From Paenibacillus dendritiformis (GTDB lineage: Bacteria; Bacillota; Bacilli; Paenibacillales; Paenibacillaceae): a DNA stretch of 64,000 nt. The position numbers were made by a program, and so were the translations under genes. Shown piece by piece: positions 52,783 through 61,839 of this stretch. The stretch covers positions 4,580,001 to 4,644,000 of the forward strand of contig NZ_OX216966.1 in NCBI RefSeq assembly GCF_945605565.1, read 5' to 3'. The number at the start of each line of letters is the position of its first letter. Positions within the stretch are counted from its first letter, which is position 1. The notes under the pieces were generated by a model that was given only the letters and a program-made list of their open reading frames with translations, was not told where the DNA came from and searched no databases.

Positions 52783-53664
52783 ATGATACTGATGGACAAT
52801 CGACATGCACATATAACCGACTCGTTCCGCTCGCTTCGCATCGGCATCTACGGAGCCGGTTCCATGGCGGAAGCGATTATTCGCGGCCTGACGGAGAAGC
52901 GGCTGATCGCGCCGGACCGGATCGCGGTCGTGAACCGGAGCAATACCGAACGGCTGGAGGAACTGCAGCGGCGCTACGGCGTCGCCGCCGACAATTCTCC
53001 GCAAGGCAAAGTGCAGCTGCTGCAGGCCGCCGATATCGTCCTCATCGCCGTCAAGCCGAAAGATGCGGCAGGCGCGCTCGCCGAGCTGAAGACCTGCCTG
53101 CGGCCGGGTGCACTCCTGCTCTCGGTCGTCGCGGGGCTCTCGATCGCCACGATGCAGCGCATTGCAGGCCCGGTTCCCGTCGTGCGCACGATGCCGAATA
53201 CATCCAGTTCAATCGGCCTCGGCGCCACCGGCGTCTGCTGGTCGGACGAGACAACCGTGGACCAGCAGGAAGCCGCACTGCATCTGCTGCAGGCCGTAGG
53301 CTACGCAACCGTGGTCGCCGAGCATGATCTAAATATGATTACCGGACTATCCGGAAGCGGTCCGGCATATGTATACTATTTGATGGAAGCGATGATCGCG
53401 GCGGGCATCGACGGCGGGCTCTCCGCGGAGCAGGCCCGCGAGTTGACCGTGCAGACCGTCCGGGGCGCGGCCGAGATGGTCCGTCTGACCGGAGAAGAGC
53501 CGGGCGAGCTTCGGCGCAAGGTGACCTCTCCCGGAGGGACGACTGCTGCCGCGATCGAGACGCTGGAGCAGTACCAATTCCAGCAGGCGCTTCGTTCCGC
53601 CATACACCGCGCGGAAGCCCGCGCGCAAGAGATGGGTGAACAAATTGGGAGGGTGACATTTTGA
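52783..53664 (+). CDS. proC: Pyrroline-5-carboxylate reductase
   Basis: A 293-aa enzyme for the last step of proline synthesis. The N-terminal Rossmann motif GIYGAGSMAEAIIRGL (about 20-35) binds NAD(P)H, 'VRTMPNTSSSIGLG' and the C-terminal 'GLSGSGPAYVYYLMEAM' and 'KVTSPGGTTAAAIETLE' are ProC signatures. AGGAAG is 8 nt before ATG 52783. Its stop overlaps the mtnW start as TTGA, which couples proline synthesis to methionine salvage translation. Confidence 0.94.
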   Translation: MILMDNRHAHITDSFRSLRIGIYGAGSMAEAIIRGLTEKRLIAPDRIAVVNRSNTERLEELQRRYGVAADNSPQGKVQLLQAADIVLIAVKPKDAAGALAELKTCLRPGALLLSVVAGLSIATMQRIAGPVPVVRTMPNTSSSIGLGATGVCWSDETTVDQQEAALHLLQAVGYATVVAEHDLNMITGLSGSGPAYVYYLMEAMIAAGIDGGLSAEQARELTVQTVRGAAEMVRLTGEEPGELRRKVTSPGGTTAAAIETLEQYQFQQALRSAIHRAEARAQEMGEQIGRVTF

Positions 53665-54878
53665 AAGCACATTGCACCGCCACGTATCGCATTTATGACG
53701 ATCGCGCCGACTTCGCCAGCAAAGCGGAAGGCATCGCTGTCGGCATGACGGTCGGCAGCTGGACCGAGCTGCCGGAAGCGCAAAAAGCGGATATGGCCAA
53801 GCATCTGGGACAAGTCCTCTCTGTCGTGCCTGTCGAATCCGACATCCCGGGCGAGCGGTATGCGGATATTACGATCGCCTATCCCGACGTCAATTACAGC
53901 CGGGATCTGCCGGCGCTGCTCGTGACGATGTTCGGGAAGCTGTCCATGGATGGACGCATCAGGCTGATGGACATCGAATGGTCCGATGCGTTCAAGCAAG
54001 CGTTCCCCGGACCGAAGTTCGGCCTGGACGGGGTGCGGAAGCTGGTCGATGTGCATGACCGGCCGCTGCTGATGAGCATTTTCAAATCCGTCATCGGCTA
54101 CGATCTGCCGGCTCTTGCCGAACAATTCCGGCAGCAGGCCCTGGGCGGAGTCCATATCATTAAAGACGACGAAATTCTGTTCGAAAATCCGCTCACCCCG
54201 ATCGAGCGCCGGGTGAAGGCCTGCATCGAGACGGCCGATGCCGTCAGCGAGCAGACCGGCCGGAAGCTGCTGTATGCGGTCAACCTGACAGGCCCGACGT
54301 TCAAGCTGCGCGATCAGGCGCTGCGCGCGATCGAAGCCGGTGCCAATGCCTTCCTGTTCAATGTGCTGGCCTATGGCTTCGATGTGCTGCACGCGCTCAG
54401 CTCGGATCCGGATATATCGGTGCCAATCGCGGCGCATCCGGCGATGGCCGGCAGCATGTATCCGTCGCCCCATCACGGCATCGCGGCCCAGCTGCTGCTC
54501 GGCAAGCTGATGCGACTCGCCGGAGCGGATCTGGTGCTGTTCCCGTCACCATACGGCTCCGTAACGATGCCGGCCGAGGATACCTTCGCCATCCGCGATG
54601 CGCTTACCAGGCAGGATATGGCGCTGCAGCGCAGCTTCCCGGTGCCGTCCGCCGGCATCCATCCGGGCATCGTGCCGCTTATCATTCGCGATTTCGGCAC
54701 CGATGTCATTGTCAATGCGGGAGGCGGCATCCATGGGCATCCGCTCGGTACCGCTGCCGGAGGGCGCGCATTCGTGCAAGCAATCGACGCGGTCATGCAG
54801 GGCAAGACCCTGGAGAGCTGCGCGGCCGATCAGGAAGAGCTCCGGGCCGCGATTCAAGCATGGGGGGTGAAGCAGTGA
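53661..54878 (+). CDS. mtnW: 2,3-diketo-5-methylthiopentyl-1-phosphate enolase (RuBisCO-like protein)
   Basis: A 405-aa RuBisCO-like enolase of the methionine salvage pathway. The active-site segment GGVHIIKDDE (about 166-175) carries the carbamylated Lys and metal-binding Asp/Glu, the RuBisCO loop 'KDDE' pattern. 'GPKFGLDGVRKLVDVHDRPLL' and 'PSAGIHPGIVPLIIRDFG' match MtnW rather than true RuBisCO. The start is TTG 53661 with GGGAGGGTG upstream, overlapping the proC stop. It is followed by mtnX at a GTGA overlap. Confidence 0.93.
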   Translation: MKAHCTATYRIYDDRADFASKAEGIAVGMTVGSWTELPEAQKADMAKHLGQVLSVVPVESDIPGERYADITIAYPDVNYSRDLPALLVTMFGKLSMDGRIRLMDIEWSDAFKQAFPGPKFGLDGVRKLVDVHDRPLLMSIFKSVIGYDLPALAEQFRQQALGGVHIIKDDEILFENPLTPIERRVKACIETADAVSEQTGRKLLYAVNLTGPTFKLRDQALRAIEAGANAFLFNVLAYGFDVLHALSSDPDISVPIAAHPAMAGSMYPSPHHGIAAQLLLGKLMRLAGADLVLFPSPYGSVTMPAEDTFAIRDALTRQDMALQRSFPVPSAGIHPGIVPLIIRDFGTDVIVNAGGGIHGHPLGTAAGGRAFVQAIDAVMQGKTLESCAADQEELRAAIQAWGVKQ

Positions 54879-55540
54879 GCCGAAGCCAACGACGGGTCAT
54901 CTTCTGCGATTTCGATGGTACGATTACCGTGAATGACAATATAATCGCCATTATCCGCCACTTCAACCCGCCGGGCTGGGAACCGATTGTCCAGGACGTC
55001 CTGGAGGAACGCATTTCCATCTCCGAAGGCGTCGGGCAAATGTTCGCGCTGCTGCCATCGTCGATGCGGGATGAAGTCATCCGGTTCGCGCTCGGACAAG
55101 CGGTGATCCGGCCGGGATTCGAGGAATTCGTCCGCTTCTGCCGCGACAGCGATATCGAACTGTACGTCACTAGCGGCGGCATCGATTTCTTCGTCTATCC
55201 GCTGCTTGAGCCGTTCGGCATTCCTTCGGATCATATCTATTGCAACGGCAGCGACTTCAGCGGTGAGTCGATTCGGATTACCTGGCCGCATCCTTGCCAG
55301 GATCCGTGCCGGAACAAATGCGGCATGTGCAAGGCAACCATTGTGCGCCGTTTTCCGCCGGAACAATACGAGCGGATCGTGATCGGGGACAGCGTGACGG
55401 ATTTCGCGGCGGCGAAGCTGGTCGAGTTCGTCTATGCGCGTGCCCAGCTCATAAGCAAATGCGAAGAGCTGCACCTTCCTTATGCGCCGTTCGAGTCATT
55501 TTACGATATTATCGAGCATTTGGGAGGGCGGCTTCAATGA
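54875..55540 (+). CDS. mtnX: 2-hydroxy-3-keto-5-methylthiopentenyl-1-phosphate phosphatase
   Basis: A 221-aa HAD phosphatase. The nucleophile motif is IFCDFDGTIT, the second Ser/Gly block is 'YVTSGGIDFFVYPLL' and the Asp block 'IVIGDSVTDFAAAKL'. A Cys cluster (C-x3-C-x3-C-x2-C in 'HPCQDPCRNKCGMCK') is shared with Bacillus MtnX. GTG 54875 overlaps the mtnW TGA; ATG 54860 is an upstream in-frame alternative. It ends overlapping the mtnB start as ATGA. Confidence 0.92.
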   Translation: MSRSQRRVIFCDFDGTITVNDNIIAIIRHFNPPGWEPIVQDVLEERISISEGVGQMFALLPSSMRDEVIRFALGQAVIRPGFEEFVRFCRDSDIELYVTSGGIDFFVYPLLEPFGIPSDHIYCNGSDFSGESIRITWPHPCQDPCRNKCGMCKATIVRRFPPEQYERIVIGDSVTDFAAAKLVEFVYARAQLISKCEELHLPYAPFESFYDIIEHLGGRLQ

Positions 55541-56181
55541 CTGATATTAAGTCGACTTTGGAGGAAAGACAGCGCACGCTGGCCGAGCTGCGCAGCATCA
55601 AAGAGCAATTCGCTGCCCGCCATTGGTTCCCCGGGACGAGCGGCAATCTGTCCGTTCGCGCAGGAGACATCAAGGAGGGGCGGTTTCAATTCGCGATCAC
55701 GGCGAGCGGCAAGGACAAGTCCGTACATACGCCAGAGGACTTCCTTTTCGTGGATGAAGCCGGACAGCCTTGTGAGGCGACCCGGCTGCGGCCAAGCGCG
55801 GAGACGCTCATCCATTGCGAGATTTACCGCTTAACCGGAGCTGGAGCCATTTTTCACATTCATACCGTATTCAACAATATCGTGTCCGAGCTCTATGGGG
55901 ATGAAGGCTATATTCCCGTCCAAGGCGTGGAGCTTATCAAAGCATTCAACATCTGGGAGGAAAATGCGCGGATCGACATCCCCGTCGTTCCGAACTACGC
56001 TCATATTCCGAGCATCGTTCCCTGCATTACGGACAAGCTCAATCCGGCCATTCCGGGCATCGTGCTGCGCAACCACGGCATTTACGCCTGGGGTGCCAAC
56101 TGCTTCGAGGCGAAGCGCCATCTCGAGGCGTTCGAATTTCTGTTCGAGCATGTCTATCGGATGAAGGCGCTGGGACGATAG
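55537..56181 (+). CDS. mtnB: Methylthioribulose-1-phosphate dehydratase
   Basis: A 214-aa class II aldolase/adducin-family dehydratase. 'ARHWFPGTSGNLSVR' is the substrate-phosphate loop, the zinc His pair is in 'IFHIHTVFNNI' with a third His in 'VLRNHGIYAWG'. GGAGG is 10 nt before ATG 55537. It is the last gene of pro-mtn. mtnA, mtnK and the mtnD dioxygenase are not in this window, so the pathway is completed elsewhere. Confidence 0.93.
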   Translation: MTDIKSTLEERQRTLAELRSIKEQFAARHWFPGTSGNLSVRAGDIKEGRFQFAITASGKDKSVHTPEDFLFVDEAGQPCEATRLRPSAETLIHCEIYRLTGAGAIFHIHTVFNNIVSELYGDEGYIPVQGVELIKAFNIWEENARIDIPVVPNYAHIPSIVPCITDKLNPAIPGIVLRNHGIYAWGANCFEAKRHLEAFEFLFEHVYRMKALGR

Positions 56182-56192
56182 CACTTCACCTG

Positions 56193-56234
56193 CGATCGCT
56201 TTGGAAGAACGTTCTTCCAAGCGATCGTTTTTTT
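56193..56234 (+). terminator. Strong terminator of the pro-mtn operon
   Basis: CGATCGCTTTGGAAGAAC (56193-56210) pairs with GTTCTTCCAAGCGATCG (56211-56227) with one bulge, followed by seven T (56228-56234), 11 nt after the mtnB stop. Confidence 0.92.
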
Positions 56235-56767
56235 ATCCGGATGCCGATGCGGAGGTACTCCTCAAGAGATGGCCGGGTCCCGGCCCTTTGCTCCATTCTC
56301 CCCTTCCGTCAGGTGCCAATCGGAGACTTTCTTTTCATCCATCCCCTTCTCATGAAAAGCTCCCTTGCCCCATACCCGAAACGCGGTCCACCTGTCAAAA
56401 TGATAGCGTTATTCGTGTTATATGACGATCTCTTGTTTGGTACGGCTGTTTTTTGAAACCGGCCGAAGCTTCACCTCCGGCATCCCTGCTTGCTTGCGGC
56501 TTGCGATCAAGATCCCATTGTCTGCCGGACTCTGAGCCTCGGGGAGAGTATGCATAAGCGCTCTACAACAGATAGACACGGATAGGAGCACTTAGAAAAG
56601 CATGAACCGTGAAGCGCATACACGAACCTGGCAGTTCGATGCAAATATTCACCAAGCCCTTTTACTTGCCCTGCCCCCTTTACTTTTCTCATCCAACTCT
56701 GTATCATAAAGCGGCTGCCGGTGTCCATTGGCCGACGGTGCGCCGACATTTGGGCGATAAGCGGAAT
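56235..56767. other. Intergenic region between mtnB terminator and TetR gene
   Basis: No supported gene in 533 nt. It contains a perfect palindrome GGCCGGG-T-CCCGGCC (56271-56285) and a single copy of repeat A related to the array at 22.4-22.6 kb. No convincing promoter for the TetR gene was recognised. Confidence 0.6.
56285..56314. repeat. Solitary copy of repeat A
   Basis: CCTTTGCTCCATTCTCCCC followed by TTCCGTCAGGTGCC matches the core of the tandem array at 22406-22607 (CTTTGA..CATTCTCCCTTC..GTCAGG). It shows that the repeat family is dispersed. Confidence 0.55.
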
Positions 56768-57436
56768 ATGGTGGAGCTGCTGACGGAGGATGCGGGAACG
56801 AGAGATGCGGAGCGGACGAAGCCGGAGACGCGACAACGCATCCTGGATAGCGCCCGTCACATATTTGCCGAGCACGGATATGCCGCAGCGAACCTCGACA
56901 GCATCGCAGCGGAAGCAGGCTTGACGAAGGGAGCTGTCTATTGGCATTTCAGCAGCAAGCAGGATCTGTTCTTCGACCTGCTCCAATCCGAGCTGGAACG
57001 GATGCAAGCGCTTCTTCCGCGCGAAGCCCGGCAATTGACGGACATGACCAGCGATCCGGCGGATGCGGCTGCCCGGATGCTGCGGTCCCGCTTTCCCGCC
57101 CAAGGAAGCGATACCGGTTCGGCGTACCTGTTCTTTGAATTCCTGACCGTGTCTCGAGATCCGGAGGTGAAGAAGCAGCTGCAAACTGCATATGCGCGAA
57201 TCTGGGAGCTCGCGGAAGCCCAGATCACCCAGCTTCAGGAATCTGGAATCATCGGGTCTGATGTCCAACCGGAGAAGCTAGCGATTATGATCCAGTCGCT
57301 AATCCATGGGATGATGGTCTCCTGGATCATCGATCCGAAGCGAATTGATTTTGACCGGATCGTGCCCGGCATTGCTCGCATATTATGGTATGGCATCGGC
57401 AGATCAGACCCGGGACAAGGAGGAGCACAGGCATGA
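56768..57436 (+). CDS. TetR family transcriptional regulator
   Basis: A 222-aa repressor with the TetR helix-turn-helix at about 22-66 ('RQRILDSARHIFAEHGYAAANLDSIAAEAGLTKGAVYWHFSSKQDL') and an AcrR-like C-terminal domain (about 85-215). ATG 56768 is chosen as the natural family N-terminus; the ribosome binding site is weak. It overlaps the alpha/beta hydrolase gene as ATGA, so the two form an operon. The hydrolase may be its target or may modify its inducer. Confidence 0.86.
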   Translation: MVELLTEDAGTRDAERTKPETRQRILDSARHIFAEHGYAAANLDSIAAEAGLTKGAVYWHFSSKQDLFFDLLQSELERMQALLPREARQLTDMTSDPADAAARMLRSRFPAQGSDTGSAYLFFEFLTVSRDPEVKKQLQTAYARIWELAEAQITQLQESGIIGSDVQPEKLAIMIQSLIHGMMVSWIIDPKRIDFDRIVPGIARILWYGIGRSDPGQGGAQA

Positions 57437-58317
57437 CGATGGCGGTGTATCGTTCGGCTCCGATCTATAACGTCTTGAATGTAAATGGCATGAAGACGCA
57501 CTACCGGAGAGAAGGCAGCGGCCGCCCCGTCATCCTGCTTCACGGCGGCATATTGTCGCTCCATGACTATGATGCCTCAGTTCCGCTGCTGAGCGAACGG
57601 TATGACGTGATCGGGCTGGATCGCCCGGGCTACGGTTATAGCGAACGGGATGCCGGGCAGGTGATGACGCCGGAGCGGCAGTCGGAATGGCTTCATCAGG
57701 TGCTCACGGCCCTGCGGGTCGAGAAGCCAATCATTGTGGGCCATTCCTGGAGCGGTCTGATGGCGCTCGCCTATGCCCTGAACCATCCCGGCGAAGCGGC
57801 CGGCCTCGTGCTTCTCGCCCCGGCGGCCTATGGCGGGAGGGCCTATCCGGCTGGCAGGCTAGACGCGCTCCTGTACCGGGGAATCCGCTCCTCCGTCTTA
57901 GGCCCTCACCTCATGCGCGAGCTGCTGATGCCCCTCGCCCGGCCGCTCGCGGCTATGTCGGTGAAGGGAGCCTTCGCGCCTGCGCCTGTTCCCGCGGCCT
58001 ATATGGAACGAGCGTACGAGCTGTGGTGCCGTCCGTCACAGATTCGCGCCAATCGCGAGGATGTCTACTATTTCTCGCAGGCTGCCGAACAGCTTAGCCC
58101 CCGGTATCCGGCCCTGTCCGTTCCGACCGTCATCGCTGTCGGAGACAAGGAGCCGTACCGGCCGGAGCTGAAGTCGCTGCGCTTGCACCGCGACATCCCA
58201 CACTCGACGCTCCTGACTGTGCGGGATGCGTATCATATGCTGCCGGTGACCCATCCCGAAGCGGTCGCGGAAGCGCTCGCACTGCTGGAGGAGCGGACAG
58301 ACATTCGCCATCACTAG
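57433..58317 (+). CDS. Alpha/beta hydrolase
   Basis: A 294-aa alpha/beta-hydrolase fold enzyme. The oxyanion HGG is in 'VILLHGGILS', the nucleophile Ser is in GHSWSG (about 101-106), and the C-terminal His is in 'DAYHMLPVTHPEAV' with Asp in 'VIAVGDKEPY'. AAGGAGGAG precedes ATG 57433. It is translationally coupled to the TetR gene. The substrate is not evident. Confidence 0.86.
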   Translation: MTMAVYRSAPIYNVLNVNGMKTHYRREGSGRPVILLHGGILSLHDYDASVPLLSERYDVIGLDRPGYGYSERDAGQVMTPERQSEWLHQVLTALRVEKPIIVGHSWSGLMALAYALNHPGEAAGLVLLAPAAYGGRAYPAGRLDALLYRGIRSSVLGPHLMRELLMPLARPLAAMSVKGAFAPAPVPAAYMERAYELWCRPSQIRANREDVYYFSQAAEQLSPRYPALSVPTVIAVGDKEPYRPELKSLRLHRDIPHSTLLTVRDAYHMLPVTHPEAVAEALALLEERTDIRHH

Positions 58318-58346
58318 TCCGAAGCTGCCGCTCCGCCAACAAGAAT

Positions 58347-58388
58347 ACCCCCGGCCACGATGAGTCTCTCTCATTCGCGCCGGGGGGT
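58347..58388. terminator. Bidirectional hairpin between the alpha/beta hydrolase and dnaD
   Basis: ACCCCCGGC pairs with GCCGGGGGGT, with an inner GATGAG/CTCATT stem. It lies between convergent genes, about 30 nt from each stop. Confidence 0.65.
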
Positions 58389-58413
58389 TCCGGTGGAGCT
58401 ATTCGGTTCATGC

Positions 58414-59115
58414 TCAATTGTCGGAAGGAATGCGCAGCTTGCCGCTGGAACGGAACCGCTGCGTATACGCCTTGGCGTCCTCAATCGTGCGGACGCGGTT
58501 GCGGCTCCATTCGAGCAATATCCGATCGATGTAGCGGAAATACACTTTGCCGGCGAATACCGCTTCCTTCAGCGCCAGCAAAATCAGCTCTTCCGGATAC
58601 CGGTCTTCGTCGATCCAGCCGGCGATCGTCTCGCACTCCATCGGGGAGAGGGGCCGTCCGAATTCCTTCTCGAATATATTGAACAGATTCGGCGGCTCCG
58701 CGTCGGACAGCGGGGCCGCCGCCCGGAGCCGCTGCCGTTCCGCCCGGATTTCCTCGGCGGCGGCCAAGGCGAGCTTTTCCCACAATCCGGTCAAATTGTA
58801 CTGCTCGTACTGGACATCCGTCGTCGGATCGATATTGTCGTCTATGCTCAAAAAACCTTCTTTCATCAGCTTCTGCAGCGATTTGATAACCGCATCAGGA
58901 GCTGCTCCCATTCGTTCCTGCAGTTCGTCGATTGTCGGGAACTCCTTCATCTCCTGTTGCTTGAAGCCGATGAGGTGAATGAGCAGCATCACATCCGAAT
59001 CGCTCAACTTCCATTGCTTATAGTAACGCAGCAAATGATACGGCACGCTAATGCTGCCCGATTGCAGGCCAAGCGCCAACCCTTTGGCGAAGGTCCGGAA
59101 TCCGTCTACACTCAC
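58414..59115 (-). CDS. dnaD: DNA replication initiation protein DnaD
   Basis: A 233-aa primosome remodelling protein with an N-terminal winged-helix DDBH1 domain (about 1-115) and a C-terminal DnaB_2/DDBH2 domain (about 135-215: 'FEKEFGRPLSPMECETIAGWIDED' and 'YIDRILLEWSRNRVRT'). The start is GTG 59115 with GGAGG 7 nt upstream. It follows asnS as in Bacillus, but nth, which usually comes next, is elsewhere in the window. Confidence 0.88.
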   Translation of the reverse strand: MSVDGFRTFAKGLALGLQSGSISVPYHLLRYYKQWKLSDSDVMLLIHLIGFKQQEMKEFPTIDELQERMGAAPDAVIKSLQKLMKEGFLSIDDNIDPTTDVQYEQYNLTGLWEKLALAAAEEIRAERQRLRAAAPLSDAEPPNLFNIFEKEFGRPLSPMECETIAGWIDEDRYPEELILLALKEAVFAGKVYFRYIDRILLEWSRNRVRTIEDAKAYTQRFRSSGKLRIPSDN

Positions 59116-59227
59116 CAAGGTACCTCCTCTTCCCAACATACTCTCCTTATTGTCGCACAAACGAACGTGTTTGGTAAGGCTTACATTGATAATGTTTCCA
59201 AAAAATTCATGAACTTGTGTAAGAGTA

Positions 59228-59255
59228 ATCCCGTATCACCGAAGCGATACGGGAT
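59228..59255 (-). terminator. Hairpin downstream of asnS
   Basis: ATCCCGTATC (59228-59237) and GATACGGGAT (59246-59255) make a perfect 10-bp stem with an 8-nt loop between asnS and dnaD. The tail is TACTCTTACAC on the minus strand, so termination may be partial. Confidence 0.5.
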
Positions 59256-59277
59256 AATGTGCTAGCTATCAGGCCGT

Positions 59278-59297
59278 GCCTCGCGGCGCCGCGAGGC
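59278..59297. repeat. Perfect 20-bp palindrome without loop
   Basis: GCCTCGCGGC|GCCGCGAGGC, 21 nt after the asnS stop. It could extrude as a cruciform or bind a symmetric protein; as RNA it would need to open a loop. Confidence 0.6.
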
Positions 59298-59317
59298 GCT
59301 GCGCATATTACAGGCCA

Positions 59318-60616
59318 TTATGGATACAGACGGTACAACAGCCGCGGGAACGGAATCGTCTCCCGAACGTGCTCAAGCCCGCAAATCCACGCCACCGTTC
59401 GCTCCAGTCCAAGACCGAAGCCGGAATGAGGCACGGAACCGTATTTTCTCAAGTCAAGATACCACTGGTACGCTTCGTCGGAGAGCTCATGCTCGCGGAA
59501 GCGCTCCTCCATCAGCTCCGGATCGTCGATCCGCTGCGAACCGCCGATAATCTCGCCATAGCCTTCCGGCGCGATCATGTCGGCGCAGAGCACGACTTCC
59601 GGACGGTTCGGATCCGGCTTCATGTAGAACGCCTTGATCGATGTCGGGTAATGAGTAATGAATACCGGCGTCTCGTATTTCTCGGCAATCGCCGTTTCAT
59701 GCGGCGCCCCGAAGTCTTCACCCCACGGAATGTCGTGGCCTTGCTCCTGCAAAAACTGAATCGCTTCGTCATACGTGATGCGCGGGAACGGAGCAGTCAC
59801 CTTCTCCAGCTTCGAGACATCCCGTCCCAGCGTATCGAGCTCGGCGCGGCAGTTCTTCAGCACGGACTGCACGATATGGGCTACGAATTGCTCCTGCACC
59901 CGCAGGTTCTCTTCATGATCGACGAAGGCCATCTCCGGCTCGATCATCCAGAACTCGATCAGGTGGCGCCGAGTCTTCGATTTCTCCGCACGGAACGTCG
60001 GGCCGAACGAGTACACCTTGTTCAGCGCCATCGCCGCAGCTTCCATATAGAGCTGCCCGCTCTGCGTCAGGAACGCGTCTTCTTCAAAATATTTCGTATG
60101 GAACAACTCCGTCGTGCCTTCACAAGAGGAAGGCGTCAAGATCGGAGGATCGACCAGCGTAAAGCCATGCTCGTCGAAAAATTGCTGCACCGCGCGAATA
60201 ATCTCGGCGCGAATCGTCAGGATAGCGCGCTGTCTTGGCGCCCGCAGCCACAAATGGCGGTGATCCATCAGGAAGTCGACCCCATGCTCCTTCGGCGTAA
60301 TCGGATAGTCCTCCGTTAACTGGATGATCTCGACTCCGGTTACCGTCATTTCATAGCCGGATTTGGAGCGCGGCTCTTCCCGAACGATCCCGGTAAAATA
60401 TAAAGAGCTCTCCTGCGTCAAGCTCTTGGCCGCTTCCCATACCTCTTCCGGCACTTCGCTCTTCACGACGACACCTTGGATGAACCCGGTGCCGTCCCGC
60501 AGCTGCAGAAATTGAATCTTGCCGCTGGAGCGTTTGTTATGCAGCCAGCCGCCGATGCGGACTTCTTCGCCCACATGGCGGTTGACATCACGGATGACAC
60601 ATGTGGTCGTCATCAT
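59318..60616 (-). CDS. asnS: Asparaginyl-tRNA synthetase
   Basis: A 432-aa class IIb synthetase. The N-terminal OB-fold anticodon domain (about 1-105: '[32 protein letters not shown]') is followed by the class II core with motif 2 '[20 protein letters not shown]' and motif 3 '[16 protein letters not shown]'. GGGAG precedes the tandem ATGATG. It lies 11 nt after ackA and has no T-box leader of its own. Confidence 0.94.
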   Translation of the reverse strand: MMTTTCVIRDVNRHVGEEVRIGGWLHNKRSSGKIQFLQLRDGTGFIQGVVVKSEVPEEVWEAAKSLTQESSLYFTGIVREEPRSKSGYEMTVTGVEIIQLTEDYPITPKEHGVDFLMDHRHLWLRAPRQRAILTIRAEIIRAVQQFFDEHGFTLVDPPILTPSSCEGTTELFHTKYFEEDAFLTQSGQLYMEAAAMALNKVYSFGPTFRAEKSKTRRHLIEFWMIEPEMAFVDHEENLRVQEQFVAHIVQSVLKNCRAELDTLGRDVSKLEKVTAPFPRITYDEAIQFLQEQGHDIPWGEDFGAPHETAIAEKYETPVFITHYPTSIKAFYMKPDPNRPEVVLCADMIAPEGYGEIIGGSQRIDDPELMEERFREHELSDEAYQWYLDLRKYGSVPHSGFGLGLERTVAWICGLEHVRETIPFPRLLYRLYP

Positions 60617-60627
60617 TCGTCTCTCCC

Positions 60628-61839
60628 TTACGATTGTTTGGATTGTTGAACCAATCGATACGTATCGCGGGCAATCATCAGCTCTTCATTGGTCGGAATG
60701 ACGAATACGTCCACCTTCGAATTCGGCGTCGAGATGCGGCGCGGTTCCTTCGAACGCACCTTGTTCAGTTCCCGGTCAATTTCTACGCCGAGGAACGTCA
60801 GCTTCTCGCATACATGCTGGCGAATGACGACCGAGTTCTCGCCTACGCCGGCGGTAAATACGATCGCATCGACACCGTCCATCGCAGCCGCATAGGACCC
60901 GATATACTTGCGCATACGGTAAGTATACATCTCGAACGCCAGCGTCGAATTCGGTTCGCCTGCTTCCATTCCGTCCGTAATCTCGCGCATATCGCTGGAT
61001 ACGCCGGAGATCGCGAGCAGCCCGCTATGCTTGTTCAGCATCGAATTGACTTCATTGACCGTCAGATCTTCCTTCATCATCGTGAACGGAACGACCGCAG
61101 GGTCCAGGTCGCCGCTGCGCGTACCCATCATCAGGCCTTCAAGCGGCGTCATCCCCATCGACGTGTCGACCGAGATGCCTCCGTCGACCGCCGTCAGGCT
61201 GGCCCCGTTCCCGATATGGCACGTAATGATTTTCAGCTCTTCGATCGGGCGATCCATCAGTTCGGCCGCGCGCTTGCTGACATAATCATGCGATGTGCCG
61301 TGGAAGCCGTAGCGGCGGATTTTATGCTTTTTGTACAGCACTTTTGGAATGGCGTACATATACGCTTTCTCTGGCATCGTCTGGTGGAAAGCCGTATCGA
61401 ACACAACGGATTGCGGCACGTTCGGCATATTCGCCTCCACTGCCTTGATCCCCATCATATGGGCCGGATTATGCAGCGGCGCCAGATCGAACAAGCGACG
61501 AATCTCGGATTTGACCTCCGAATCGACCAGTACCGAATTTTTGAACGATTCGCCGCCATGCACGACGCGATGGCCGACCGCATCGATCTCGCCGGTCGAC
61601 TTCAGGACGCCGACTTCGGCGTCGGTCAGCTTGTCCAAGACTTTGCGGATGGCCGTCGTATGGTCCAGAATCTCGCTGACTTCCGTGATCTCTTCCGTAT
61701 GGTGCGGCTCATGCACGAGGATGGAAGAATCCATCCCGATGCGCTCTACCCGGCCTGCCGCCAACACCGACTCGTCCGTCATATCGTACAGTTGGTATTT
61801 AAGCGAGGAGCTTCCCGCGTTGATTACGAGTATTTTCAT
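60628..61839 (-). CDS. ackA: Acetate kinase
   Basis: A 403-aa ASKHA-fold kinase interconverting acetate and acetyl phosphate. '[20 protein letters not shown]' opens it, and 'VVHGGESF', '[16 protein letters not shown]', '[16 protein letters not shown]' and '[13 protein letters not shown]' are diagnostic. AAGGATGGGG precedes ATG. Its start overlaps the dehydrogenase stop as ATGA. Confidence 0.95.
   Translation of the reverse strand: MKILVINAGSSSLKYQLYDMTDESVLAAGRVERIGMDSSILVHEPHHTEEITEVSEILDHTTAIRKVLDKLTDAEVGVLKSTGEIDAVGHRVVHGGESFKNSVLVDSEVKSEIRRLFDLAPLHNPAHMMGIKAVEANMPNVPQSVVFDTAFHQTMPEKAYMYAIPKVLYKKHKIRRYGFHGTSHDYVSKRAAELMDRPIEELKIITCHIGNGASLTAVDGGISVDTSMGMTPLEGLMMGTRSGDLDPAVVPFTMMKEDLTVNEVNSMLNKHSGLLAISGVSSDMREITDGMEAGEPNSTLAFEMYTYRMRKYIGSYAAAMDGVDAIVFTAGVGENSVVIRQHVCEKLTFLGVEIDRELNKVRSKEPRRISTPNSKVDVFVIPTNEELMIARDTYRLVQQSKQS

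Noticed and set aside
53661..54878. Authentic RuBisCO large subunit
   Set aside because: Length, context with mtnX/mtnB and divergence outside the metal-binding core fit the MtnW enolase instead.
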